Source of the DNA: Acanthochlamys bracteata
Lineage: Eukaryota > Streptophyta > Magnoliopsida > Pandanales > Velloziaceae
Direction of reading: 5' to 3'
DNA length: 64,000 bases
Assembly (NCBI GenBank): GCA_019914995.1
Contig: CM034134.1
Coordinates: 3,914,463 to 3,978,462, forward strand
This document shows, in pieces, positions 46,653-56,889 of this stretch. Position numbers and translations under genes: made by a program. Numbering within the stretch: the stretch's first letter is position 1; every line of letters starts with the position of its first letter. The notes under the pieces were generated by a model that did not search any database, had not been told where the DNA came from, and saw only the letters and a program-made list of their open reading frames with translations.

Positions 46653-46991
46653 ATGAAACAGTTTGCTCTTTTAAGACAAGAAAAAAATCAAGCTCTTAGA
46701 CAAACAAGCGATTTAGAGAGACTCCTTATTCAGAAAGGTTGGATTACATCCAACAAACCTCCAAACCTCTTTGTGGAGAATAAAAGTATTGCGAAACAGC
46801 AGCTACTCTTCTTTGAGAAAAGAGTAGAAACAAACATTCACTTGTCTTTGAGAAACAAGTGGCTAGCCAGTTCTCTACCGGTGGCCGTAAAAAGGCATCA
46901 AATCCGGAGATCCACGGCAATTTGGAAAAAATTGCATTATCAGGTTTTCATCAAGGAACATGCGGTACAAAGAACAAAGAACCAATTCTGA
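46653..46991 (+). pseudogene. Probable C-terminal part of viroplasmin-like ORF
   Basis: A 112-residue lysine/arginine- and leucine-rich frame follows the previous ORF after 19 bp, in another frame. It starts MKQFALLRQEKNQALRQTSD and contains a short heptad-like stretch. No domain is recognised. Adjacent position and shared strand suggest it is the rest of the same protein after a frameshift. This part is absent from the downstream copy, which ends at 55405. Confidence 0.4.
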
Positions 46992-47069
46992 AAGAACGTG
47001 GTGGGATCTTGAACAATCCCAGAACTTGAATTGAGCGTGATAGTATACAGTTATTCCTACACATCTGTA

Positions 47070-47340
47070 TAATGTTAGACCCAGAAGAACTTTATTAAGA
47101 AAAAGAGAATTCAAGAAACTTATTGAAGAAACTATTAAAGATTTATCTATCTTTAAGAACATTTCTAAACCTATGGACTGTGAAGAAGAGTATAAAGGAA
47201 CAACTAGTTCAGAATCAGGATCAACAACAAAAAGCCCTATCCCCTACTCAGCAATGGACGAGAGATGTGCAGACATAGACAACCTTTCACATCCCGACAG
47301 TGAAAGAGGACTTGGACCAAAACACTCTGGCATCTAGAAA
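47070..47340 (+). pseudogene. Acidic 3' viral ORF remnant
   Basis: An open stretch contains LIEETIKDLSIFKN and a Ser/Thr/Glu-rich tail with SSESGSTTKSP, ending just before 47340. It lies between the basic ORF and the promoter region. It may be the end of the viroplasmin-like protein. No family match is recognised. Confidence 0.35.
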
Positions 47341-47488
47341 GATTCAAAATCCAGATGGAGACAGGCTACCTAATGAAAGCGACAGCAACGGTTAATTAAC
47401 CACACTACGGTTAGTTAATTTTAGTTTATTAACTATAGTTTGTATACCCTAGTTATATTTTAACTAGGGTTAAGTTTAGTTTCTTTTC

Positions 47489-47626
47489 TATAAATATGTG
47501 CAAAGTTTGTAAGTTGAGGGCATGGGTCTTTAAGATCTGAAGCTCTCCTGTGTGTATGCTCTCAAGTTTGTGCTTTCAAGTGTGTGCTCTCAAGTTCTTC
47601 TTGTAAGTCCCTTTTCTTTTTAATAA
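47489..47626 (+). promoter_or_regulatory. Viral promoter, CT repeats and poly(A) signal
   Basis: CTATAAATATG (47488 onward) is a good TATA box. About 50-110 bp downstream, three copies of TGTGCTCTCAAGT-type sequence occur (about 47554-47594), followed by AATAAAA at 47620-47626. A TATA box shortly before a poly(A) signal matches the terminally redundant pregenomic RNA of caulimovirids, whose poly(A) signal is bypassed on the first pass. CT-rich elements downstream of the start stimulate some of these promoters. The function of the three repeats here is inferred. Confidence 0.7.
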
Positions 47627-47629
47627 AAG

Positions 47630-48432
47630 TTTTAGGGATTTCCTGAAAAGGAAACTCCCGAACGCTTTCTATTATGTTTTCTCTCCCAAAAATATTTTTG
47701 GTTTGAATATTTTTCTTATGTTTAAGCATGTAGTATGCTGTCGTAAACGGAGAAGGTTTTGACAGCAATATCATTTCATGGCATATCATCTTTTCTGTAA
47801 ATAAATCTCTGCATCTCATGTATTCTAGGATGTCCCTGAACCTTAGGATCAAAGGCTTAGCTTCAGTATATGTTTGTTTTAACTTGTCCGGTAATCCTCT
47901 GTGTCATCCTTGTAAGTCCTGTTTAAGCCTAGGTTAGGCATAAGGCAAAATGGATTGAACATGATGAAAGAAAGTTTTAACAAACTAGGTTGATGTTTGA
48001 GTCTAAGATATCCTTGTAATAGGGATCAATATCTAGATACAATCATAAAAAGCAGAGCTGAAGAAGATACCTCTTTATTTAATCTGTGGCCAGAAGCTTA
48101 TTCGGTGGTAACAGGTTCAAATAAATGTATCTGAAAGCTTCTGTTTTAAAAAAAAAAAAAAAAAAAAAAATTTAATAAGGAGAGAGCATATGAAAGTCAG
48201 TAAGGAAAAGTACCAAATAAGGAATAAGAAAACTAAGAAATTTTCCCTCTTCCATTTAATACAACATTTCTAGTTATCCTCTTTTATATCTGTGAACTCA
48301 TTCTCGCCTTTTTAACACTTTATCTTTCTTATAAATACGTTCTATTAAAAGTAATAACAATAATAGTAATAAGTTTTTCTTATTTTTAACAAAAATTAAT
48401 ATAGTAATAAGTTTTTCTTATTTCTCACATTT
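47630..48432 (+). other. Viral leader before primer site
   Basis: About 800 bp without a long ORF precede the primer site. It includes a run of 23 A residues (48148-48170). In caulimovirids the pregenomic leader is long and structured with short uORFs. I could not verify folding by eye. Confidence 0.6.
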
Positions 48433-48446
48433 TGGTATCAGAGCCA
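48433..48446 (+). other. Viral minus-strand primer-binding site
   Basis: TGGTATCAGAGCCA is a perfect match to the complement of the plant initiator tRNA-Met 3' end, the primer for caulimovirid reverse transcription and the conventional first base of the circular map. Here it lies in the middle of the insert, which shows the permutation. Confidence 0.92.
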
Positions 48447-48540
48447 GATTACTTCGTTTAGTTTAACCTAGTTATATTAAACCTAATAATAGAATTTATC
48501 CTCTATATAGATCTGTAAATCTAGATAGAATATAAATTAT

Positions 48541-49376
48541 ATGACAGTACCCATTAAGGTAGAACATACAATATTTCCACCTTTAAACGAAGGCATCATA
48601 TACAAACAAACAGGAGTAACTTTAGAAGAATTTTTTAGAGTAGTTGATTTAGATCAAATTCTTGAAGTTAATTAAGACGCAGTGATTTTTTAGAAAGAAA
48701 TTTTATTTCCCTTTACAAGAATTATTATCTATAGAAATTTACGAGCAGAGAAGAATTACGAAGCTATTCGGATAATATATCAACTCATTCCTATTCTTAG
48801 TGAGCGTAATAAGAAGACCATATTTAACACTAGAGAAGAATATATTGTTAATTTTGAAGAATTATCTTACTTTAGCAGAAAATATTTTAGCAGAAGATAA
48901 CACTGAAGAAGAAAACAATAGCGGATCTGAAGAAATTTGATTATTTAGATTTAGAAATTTCCCATATTCCAAGAGTAGCTATAACTCTAGATAAGTGTAA
49001 ACTTAAGTGTAATTTTCAAAAGAATCATGATTTCAAACATCTTTTACATAGTTCAGAACACTGTATTAAACACTTTATTAGACTTACTTTTAAATCTTTC
49101 AACTCATATTGAATTTTCTTTAGCAAAAAATTCAACTAGTGATTTATCATCTGTTTTCTCAGACATAAAAATAATAAAAAATAATTTAGATTTTTTAAAA
49201 GCTCAATATCAGTTTAGTTCTAAAATAATATCTCATTATTCTAAAAGAACTATTAATTTACAAAAAATTGAAAAACAATTAGAAAGTTTAGATAAAAAAT
49301 TAGATACATTAATAGAACTTTTTAAAAATCTTTTTCTTTATGAAAGATTACCAAGAAGCTTTATTAGAAACTGAAA
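48541..49376 (+). pseudogene. Viral 5'-proximal ORF(s), disrupted
   Basis: An ATG at 48541 opens a frame (MTVPIKVEHTIFPPL) that stops near 48675. Further pieces continue in other frames. 49027-49374 is a 115-residue open frame with a clear coiled-coil-like run of I/L/K heptads (QKIEKQLESLDKKLDTLIEL). A coiled-coil protein before the movement protein recalls virion-associated or aphid-transmission proteins of other caulimovirids, but I see no specific match. Confidence 0.45.
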
Positions 49377-49642
49377 AGTATTTATTTCAGTGAAAGGATT
49401 TAGCAAACTTGATCCCACACCATATAAGATAAAACTATAATTAGACAAAACAATACTATTATCAGTTTATTATTACAGTAAAAATACTAAACTAGATTTA
49501 TAATTGAAGAAAGAAAAAGAAATACTTTTAACAAATCTAATTAGAAAATCTTATTAAAAAAAGTTGATAGTATAAATATTAATAAAATAAGAGAAATAGA
49601 AAGACCTAGAACCCCTAAAGAATTAAAATTTTTCTCTATAAA

Positions 49643-50690
49643 ATGACAACTTCATTTAGTGGAAGCTCTAGAACTTTAGCAGAACAAAGCTCATGAAAAA
49701 TAGTTCCTAAATCTAAACAGACTCTTTTAAGCAAACTTTTTAATAGAAGTAAAAAATATTTAACTGAAGTAGGATCAATTATAGATCCCGAACAAAATCT
49801 AGAACATTTTCGACAACATGGTTTAGATCTTATATCCCCAACAGAATTATATCATATAGGAAAAGTAGAAAATTTAGTAAATCGGACTCCAGTTTTTATT
49901 AGAAAAGAGAAGAAGAAGTTGAATGTTTAGGAGGACAAAATGTTATTTTAGATATGATTAGTTTAGAAGCTTATAAAATTTTAAGAAGTTCTCAATTTAA
50001 TTTTATACATTTAGGATTATTAATTATAGGAGTAAAAGGATTAGATAGAAGTTATCTAGGAACAAAAGTATTACTTTATGTTTATAATAATTTATGGATT
50101 AATCGAACACAAGCGAAGATAGCTACTATAGAAATAGACATGTCTCGAGAATGCGAGAATGTTTTATTGTTGTCCAAACCTTTTAACAAGTATTACAAAA
50201 GGAGTTCAACATTTAAAAATAGGCGTTAAAACCGAGGTTATGAAGAAGAAAACTGCAGAAGCAATTTATTATTTTCAATAGGATTTATTGGAAGATTAAC
50301 TAATAATGGAGACATAAAATATAAATTAGAAATGGATGATGTTATTCAGTTAGTAAGTTCTAAAGGAATTAAAATGTTAAAAGCCAATAAAATAGATCCT
50401 CTGAATTTAGTTTGGAAGAATGGCTTTTAGATGAATTTCATCAAAAATCAAATATTCTTATTCCAAAACTAGTATGATGTATAAAAATGCTAGAAATAAA
50501 TACAGTGTTAGATTTACTGATTATAAATCAATTTCTATGTTAGAAGATAATGAAGTAGAAGAATGCATGAATGAATTTACAACAGTTTATGAAGATCCTA
50601 TAGTAATAGCATGTCCAGAAAAAAGTATGGATACAATTAGAACTTTTGAAGACCTCTTAAGATTAGAATTTTTTGAAATTTAGATACAAA
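49643..50690 (+). pseudogene. Viral movement protein (30K family), disrupted
   Basis: Movement proteins of this family form tubules through plasmodesmata. The frame opens at ATG 49643 (MTTSFSGSSRTLAEQSS) and is soon stopped. The core reads at 49954-50229: SQFNFIHLGLLIIGVKGLDR, then VLLYVYNNLWIN and ECENVLLLSKPF. FIHLGxxxIGxKGL is characteristic of the caulimovirid 30K core. A downstream piece (50474-50683, starting MMYKNARNKYSVRFTDYKS) may be its end or the next domain. Frameshifts and stops separate the pieces. Confidence 0.7.
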
Positions 50691-50911
50691 TGAATATTTT
50701 TATTATGATTGTCAAAGAAATATTCGTAAAGGAAATTTAGCCGAAGATAGTATTCATTTTAAATTAAAAGAACGACATGATAAAATTAGAGAATTATGAG
50801 ATAAAAGATTAAAAATATGGAGAATAAGAGAAAGGTTTGTTCAGAAGATAAAAAGTGGAGAAGTAACTAAAGATTATATTCCACCCATAAAACAAAAAAA
50901 TTAGATGCAAA

Positions 50912-52247
50912 GTGGCACCTCTAAAATTAGAATTAGAAAAAATGGAAGAATTAGATAATACATTTAGATTAAAATATTTTAGTAAAGGCAAATTAGATTC
51001 AATTAGCGAAATTAGTCAAGTAGAACTTATGGAATCCACTAAATCTAGCCCAGCATCAGCAATTAGTCCATTCCAGAGAACTGAACCTACAACAGAAAAC
51101 TCAACTTATTATGAAAATTTACCTAGACGAACAATTGCATTACATGAGCAAGATTTTACAAATTTAAGATCAAAAGGAAAACCTTTTCCATTAGAACAAA
51201 AAATACAATTTCAAACTCTAGGAGAAGGACAAATTTTTAACCTCTCAGCACATGACCCTCAGTTATGGAATAATATTTTAGATGTATGGAAAAAATACAG
51301 TAGTAGGAACATCTTTGAAAAATATGAAAGATTGTACTCTTGGAGAAGAAGCATTTAGATATTTAGAAGTCTTTTTAGGAGAATCATAAGAAGATTATGG
51401 GAAGTTTTTAAACGAGACCAACCGACTAGTTATAAAAGGCTTCTGACGTAGGACCAAATCCTTATAATTTTGTTAATCAAATACATCATTAATAACTGGA
51501 AGATCCTAATGTAGGACTAGTATCTATGCAAGCGACAGCGTTAATGCATATAGAACAAATGCAACTTAAAGATGTTAGTAAAAGCCAAACGATTTTGTAA
51601 TGAATATATGCATATGGTATGTAAAAAAAGGAGCTGGTTTTGACCAAGAATATGGAAAAAGACTATTTAGAAAATTTCCTCCAGACTTAGCAAAAGAAAT
51701 TGAAAGAGAATGGAATAATTTAGCACCAAAGAAAAAGAAAATCCCAATAATTTATGGACTATTACTCGGAGAGTAAATCATATAATGAAAGTATTAACTA
51801 AAAAATGTCTTTGAAATACAAACAGACTAGACAACTAAAAAGGACAATTTGCATTACGCAATAATATGTATGTCCCTAATCAGGATTATAGAGAAACAAA
51901 AATAAAAAAAAATCACGTAGATATCCGTATTCTAAAAAGAAATATTATTTAAGAAGATCTAATCGGAAAAACCATATTTAGATAGAAATAAAAATGTAAG
52001 ACGATTTAATCCAAAAAGAAATTATAGAAAGAAATTAAAATGTTTTGCATGCAATAGTGAAGAACATTTAAGTAATGCATGTCCAAAACGAAAGAATTTA
52101 CATAATAGAAATACAGAATTACTAGAATGTGTAAACGAAACTTTAATAGATATAGACTCTGAAATATCCGATGATGAGACTATTTATAGTATAGAATCTT
52201 TAGAAGAAAAATATAGAGATGAATTACACGAAGATTTTATTGAAGAA
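50912..52247 (+). pseudogene. Viral capsid protein region, disrupted
   Basis: 50912-51358 encodes an acidic N-terminal region (SKGKPFPLEQKIQF near its middle). Later pieces in shifting frames include FDQEYGKRLFRKFPPDLAKE (about 51640-51700), matching the conserved core of caulimovirid capsids. A zinc knuckle KCFACNSEEHLSNACPKR (52039-52092) is a CCHC motif that binds viral RNA. An acidic tail follows. At least four frame breaks lie between 51360 and 52000. Confidence 0.7.
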
Positions 52248-52694
52248 ATGTCAGGAATAAAAATAGATTCAGACTCTTCTGAGGAAGAATTAGAATATAT
52301 GAATGAAGAATGCTCTCATAATTGGCAAAAATACGAAGGAATAGATTGTACACCATGTTTTCTTTGTCATTGGTTTCCTAGTAGAATGAATAGAGCTAAA
52401 TGTAGTTTATGTTTAAAAGAAGGATATATAAAGTGTTTACACTTAGATACCAATGACTACTACTATCCTAAATATAAAGAAACATTAGATTCAAGAATAA
52501 GTTATTTAGAGAAACAAGTATTTAAATTAAAACAAAAAATAACTAGAATTGAATCTACAATAAATCTAGACATACACAGTAGTAATATACGAAAAGATGA
52601 CTTTAGCTTTCTTCATATTCCACCCAATACTCGAAATATTCATCAAAGAAGTAACAAATCTCAATTTAGTCGAAGAACCTATTCTTGTATGTAA
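52248..52694 (+). CDS. Cys/His-rich ORF next to viral zinc knuckle
   Basis: A 148-residue uninterrupted frame. Residues about 1-20 are acidic (MSGIKIDSDSSEEELEY). Residues about 22-66 hold a cluster of Cys and His (CSHNW, CTPCFLCHW, CSLCLKEGYIKCLHL) consistent with a zinc-binding fold. Residues about 75-105 look like a coiled coil (ISYLEKQVFKLKQKIT). It continues the frame after the capsid tail and overlaps the protease frame (52597 onward) by about 100 bp. I do not recognise it as a standard domain; it may be the C-terminal part of the capsid or polyprotein precursor. Confidence 0.55.
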   Translation: MSGIKIDSDSSEEELEYMNEECSHNWQKYEGIDCTPCFLCHWFPSRMNRAKCSLCLKEGYIKCLHLDTNDYYYPKYKETLDSRISYLEKQVFKLKQKITRIESTINLDIHSSNIRKDDFSFLHIPPNTRNIHQRSNKSQFSRRTYSCM

Positions 52695-53532
52695 TCGGTA
52701 TAATCAAATAGGCACCTTAAAAGTCATGTGTAAAATACGTATTGAACGCTATGAAGTAGAAACTTTAGCAATGATAGATACAGGATGTACTAATACTATT
52801 CTTATCCCAGATATCATTCCAGAAAAATATTTTAGAAAATCTAAACAACCATTAGTTGCTACCCAGATGAATGGTGCTACTTATACATATACTATCTCTA
52901 TACCTACAGGTACAAAAATTAGTTTCAAAACCAATTGCGGTTACAGTACAGAATATTCTTTACCTCCCGATCAAACTTTCGTTAGAGGTTTAAGTCTTAA
53001 ACATAATGTTATTTTAGGCATTTCTTTTCTGTTAAAAGATAATGGTAGTTTTACTCTTTTTAAGGATTTCTTCTTCCTGAACCGCCATTCTTTTCTTAGT
53101 CCAACTACACCTACCTTAGAGTACGCTGGAAAGCGTGGTGGGTTTAAACCAGTTTTCTTAGGTAAACATGGCCCTTTACCAATTTATATAGAACAAGATT
53201 TTGAAGAAGAAGAAGCAAAATGTCCCTGCCCTATTAAAGGTCAATGTCAATTAGGAGAACAAACAGAATTAGACTCCCTTACACAATATTTAGAGCAGTT
53301 AGATGAAATAGCTATTGATATAAATGATGATTTTGAAGCTTTAGAATTCATGGAAGAACCTCTACACTTTACATATTCTTTATTAGAAGAAACTAGTTTA
53401 ACACAATTAATTTCTAAGTTAGAAAAGTTGGAAATTATTGGAGAAAATATACAGAAATATTGGTATAAAGATAAAACAGTTTGTCATTTACGATTATTAA
53501 ATGAAAATCTTGTTATAAAGCAGGAACTATAG
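52597..53532 (+). pseudogene. Viral aspartic protease and linker
   Basis: A 311-residue open frame, the longest in the window. A retropepsin-like domain has its active site at AMIDTGCTNTILI (about 52771-52809; DTG is usual) and a flap/C-terminal element NVILGISFLLKD (about 53005-53040). A further ~140 residues (Glu-rich, with CPCPIKGQCQLG) link to RT. In the virus it matures the polyprotein. The frame starts in overlap with the Cys-rich ORF, and the stop at 53532 is followed by RT in another frame, so the polyprotein is split here. Confidence 0.8.
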
Positions 53533-54110
53533 AAGCCTCTGAGGCTGATAGAAAAGATTTTAAGGAACATATAAATGATTTGCTTAAATTAAAAGTAATT
53601 AGGAAGTCGGATAGTCCACATAGATCCCCATTTATTGTAAGAAATCATAGTGAAATAAATAGTCGGAGAGGAAAATCTAGAATGGTTATAAATTACAAAC
53701 GATTAAATGATAATACAATAGATGATGGATATTTAATTCCAAATAAAAATGAATTACTAGAACGAATTCGAGATAGAAAAATTTATAGTAAATTTGATTG
53801 TAAATCCGGATTTTGGCAAGTTAGAATGTCGAAGAAAGTATACCTTGGACAACTTTTACTTGTCCGGAAGGTCATTTTGAGTGGTTAGTAATGCCTTTCG
53901 GTCTAAAAATGCACCTTCCATATTTCAGAGAAAAATGGACGAGTATTTAGACAATATCTGAAATTTGTGATAGTATATATAGATGACATTTTAGTTTTCA
54001 GTAAATCCAAAGAAGAACATTTAGGACATTTACAATTAGTATTAAAGGCATTTTTAGAACATGGAATAATTATTAGTAAAAAAAAATGCAGATAGCAAAA
54101 GAAAAAATTG
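53533..54110 (+). pseudogene. Viral reverse transcriptase, disrupted
   Basis: RT signatures in order: SDSPHRSPFIVRNH (53606-53648), KSRMVINYKRLNDN (about 53674-53715), FDCKSGFWQVRM (about 53793-53828), VMPFGLKNAPS-like (about 53886-53916, one base short) and YIDDILVFSKSKEEH (about 53970-54018). The YIDD catalytic pair is intact. Frameshifts near 53860, 53910, 53945 and 54085 break it. It primes from initiator tRNA-Met in the intact virus. Confidence 0.85.
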
Positions 54111-54830
54111 AATTTTTAGGAGTAATTATAGGAAAAGGAAAAATAGAATTACAAGAACATATTTGTAAAAAAATATTTAGTTTTCCTGATAAGTTAAGTA
54201 ATTTAAAAGAAATACAACAATTCTTAGGAGTATTAAATTACGCTAGACCTTTTATAAAAGATTTAGGAAAATTAGCAGGACCTTTATATGGTAAGACTAG
54301 TTTAAAAGGTCAACGAAATTTTAACCAAGAAGATATTAGATTAGTTCAACAAATTAAAGAAAAGGTTAAACAAATACCTCCTTTAGAGTTACCTTTAGAT
54401 TCTGATTATTTAATTATAGAAACAGATGGATCTCATCTCTACTTTGTGAAAGTGCGATATTATTATCAAAACCTAATAAATATTAAGCCTAAAGATACAG
54501 AAAAGGTAGTTAGATATAGTAGTGGTCAATATAAAGAGAAAGGAAATAGAACAAGTATTGAGTCAGAATTACTAGCTATAAATTATGCTTTAGATTCATT
54601 CAGATAATTCATTTTATCTAAACCTGAAATTACCCTTAGAACCCATTTGTGAAGCCATAGTAAAATTTTATAATAAAATGAATGAGAAAAAGATCTAATC
54701 AAAGAAGATGGTTAAATTTTATAGATAGAATTACAAATGATGGTATAAGAATCGAAATAGAGCATATAAAAGGTAAAGATAATAGATTAGTGACATTTTA
54801 AGTAGATTTCTAACTCCTCTCATTTCTCTG
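54086..54830 (+). pseudogene. Viral RT C-end and RNase H, downstream copy
   Basis: 54086-54607 reads IQQFLGVLNYARPFIKD (RT connection region), then IIETDGSH (first RNase H Asp), then TSIESELLAINYALDSF (RNase H Glu). After a stop, the C-terminal block (RIEIEHIKGKDNR, 54750-54790) follows, with a missing base where the upstream copy reads ADILSRF. RNase H degrades the RNA template during reverse transcription. Confidence 0.82.
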
Positions 54831-55018
54831 GATCAGCCTCCTCCACGATTCATTCCTCCTCAAGTAGCAAGACTTAGTGCTCAGAACCAGAACAATGTAG
54901 CCAGACCTAGTTTACAGACTCCACGGCCCAACAATTTAGAAAAGTTATATTTTGGTAAACATGAACTTTTATGTTTTCCCCCTAGTAATATCTCTTTTAG
55001 ACCTTTAGATAAGCAAAA

Positions 55019-55405
55019 ATGAATATCTCTAAAGATCAACAATGTTTATTAGATAATCTTTGGCAATCATTTCAAAAGAATGATCAGCGATATTTCTTAG
55101 CAAGCATGAATGCACTTACTTTTCATTTTTCTCATGAAAGACGAAATTTCTCTTTTTATGTTGTTTTTAGAGGAAGACTACCTGGAGTTTTTCATACATG
55201 GTTAGAAGTTTTAGATAGTATTAGAGATTTTCCCAATGCATCATATAAAGGGTTTAATCATTTCACAGAAGCATTAGATGTTGCACGAGAACGCATTGGC
55301 ATAAACTTTTATTTATCTCCTTCTTTGAGAACTGCACAGATAGACCCTCAGAACTCTTACAAGATAGCCAAAGATACTCCAGAAAAAATTATATTTTGTG
55401 ACCAC
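55019..55405 (+). pseudogene. Viroplasmin/TAV-like ORF, downstream copy
   Basis: Nearly identical to 46233-46620: MNISKDQQ start, SFYVVFRGRLPGVFHTWLEV, then ASYKGFNHFTEAL. Viral sequence ends at about 55405 after FCDH; the open frame runs on to 55462 into unrelated DNA, giving a chimeric C-terminus. The insert is truncated here. Confidence 0.8.
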
Positions 55406-55786
55406 AGACTAGGTAAAGGCGTTGTATTGACTTTAGTGAATTTCACTTGTGGTGTCAAGTGACATGGACGTATATATCTTTGCGCGCGAATCACGTAAAA
55501 AAATTTCTGGTGTCTTGATCGGTTTGCATCTCTCAGCACTTGTGTTAACAATTTTGGTGCGAGGTGCAGTTCACATTTAGTCACTAGACAAGAATAAACT
55601 TTCTCATCGATTGATCGCTTCTTCGTTCGGTGATTGTTTTTAAAAAAGCAATCAGTGGTTGTTTGTTAATTTGCCACTGCTTAATGCACCCTCTCTGAGT
55701 TCATATTTTACAGTTTTTCCTATCAATTGATATCGAACAGGTCTCTATTATAGACAAAGACTATCCGCCTTAGAGGAAAAGATTGA

Positions 55787-56800
55787 ATGGCAAGCATAGA
55801 CATTGTTGCAACTGAAGGAAGAACGTCAAACCGACCACCACTCTTTGATGGCTTGAACTATAGATATTGGAAGCGCAAGATAACTATATCTATCCAAGCA
55901 CAAGACTCATATTACGGATAATTATCAATACAGACCAATTGTACCAACAAGGATGGATGCAAAAGGATTTTTCTCGTGCTATCATTGCAAGCAAACGACA
56001 AAAGAGAGGAAAGGCAAGCCATGAAGAAAGCATTACATAGCCCATGATGACCAACAGAGGAATTGCTATCATTGCAAGAAAACGGGAGACTACCATCATG
56101 AATGCCCTTTATCAAAGAGAACCAAGAAGAAGGAAGTCATGACTACATGGATTGATGAGGACTCATCTTCTTGAATTGAATCTGAGAATGAAACCAAAAC
56201 CGCAAACATGTGCTTCATAGTAAATGGTGATTCGGACAATGACGTTAGTGATCCCAACTATAAAATTTCATATGTGAATTACATGTTGCTTTTTCTGAAT
56301 TGTATGAGAAATTTAGAAGCTTAAAAAAGATGTATAAATCTCTCAAGAAGTGCATGCATGAGAGTGAAAAGATAAATGAACGGTTAACCGAAGAAATTAA
56401 GTCATTGCTTAATAATGCTCCTCTGAACCAGTCGAATGCATGTGATTGTGATGCTATAAAATCCAAAAATATTAAGCTTACCAAATTGTCTGATGATGTG
56501 CCACATGAAAATGAAAACGTTATGCTTGAGATGAAAGGATAAAAACCGAAAATATAAAGATGACAAACGAGATGACTTGATCTAATGCTCAGATCTCACA
56601 ACCATATCTTTAGAAATCAATAAATCAGTTTGGCCCTAGCAACAAAATCAAGCACCTAAAAAACGTCTGGACTGTAAATACTTCCTCTACACCCTTTGTT
56701 ACTTGTTTTCATTGCAATACAAAAGGTCATGTCATCAAATCTTGCTAGTACAAAAAGAATGACAAGAAAGTGAAACAAATATGGGTCCCTAATTGAACCA
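55787..56800 (+). pseudogene. Copia gag, disrupted
   Basis: ATG 55787 starts MASIDIVATEGRTSNRPPLF followed by DGLNYRYWKRKI, the typical Copia gag start, and stops near 55921. A knuckle CYHCKKTGDYHHEC lies at about 56061-56102. A coiled-coil frame (56300-56542) with KFRSLKKMYKSLKKCMHESE follows. A second knuckle CFHCNTKGHVIKSC (about 56708-56749) precedes QIWVPN. Most of the gag core is deleted between 55921 and 56050. Gag would form the particle and bind RNA. Confidence 0.75.
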
Positions 56801-56889
56801 TCTGACCAGCAAATACTAAAGGACCTAAGAAGTTTGGTTAGTTAAAATGTGGGCAATCTCTTGCAAGTATGCTTGGCAGTCGGTAGGAA

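Larger units (their letters stand above)
45342..55405 (+). mobile_element. Endogenous pararetrovirus, >1 genome length
   Basis: A Caulimoviridae-like genome is integrated in permuted form. The insert starts inside RT/RNase H (45342), runs through a viroplasmin-like ORF, a 3' ORF region, promoter/poly(A) region, leader and primer site (48433), then movement protein, capsid, protease, RT, RNase H and the viroplasmin-like ORF again, ending at 55405. The ends repeat each other for about 1.3 kb (45342-46615 versus 54104-55405), nearly identical apart from small indels. All large ORFs are interrupted. It lacks integrase, as expected for pararetroviruses, and LTRs. The genus is not assigned; the ORF arrangement and viroplasmin-like domain argue against a badnavirus. 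Confidence 0.88.

Noticed and set aside
48433-48446. Initiator-tRNA primer site as evidence for an LTR retrotransposon
   Set aside because: No LTR precedes it, no integrase follows, and movement protein and capsid follow, as in a pararetrovirus.
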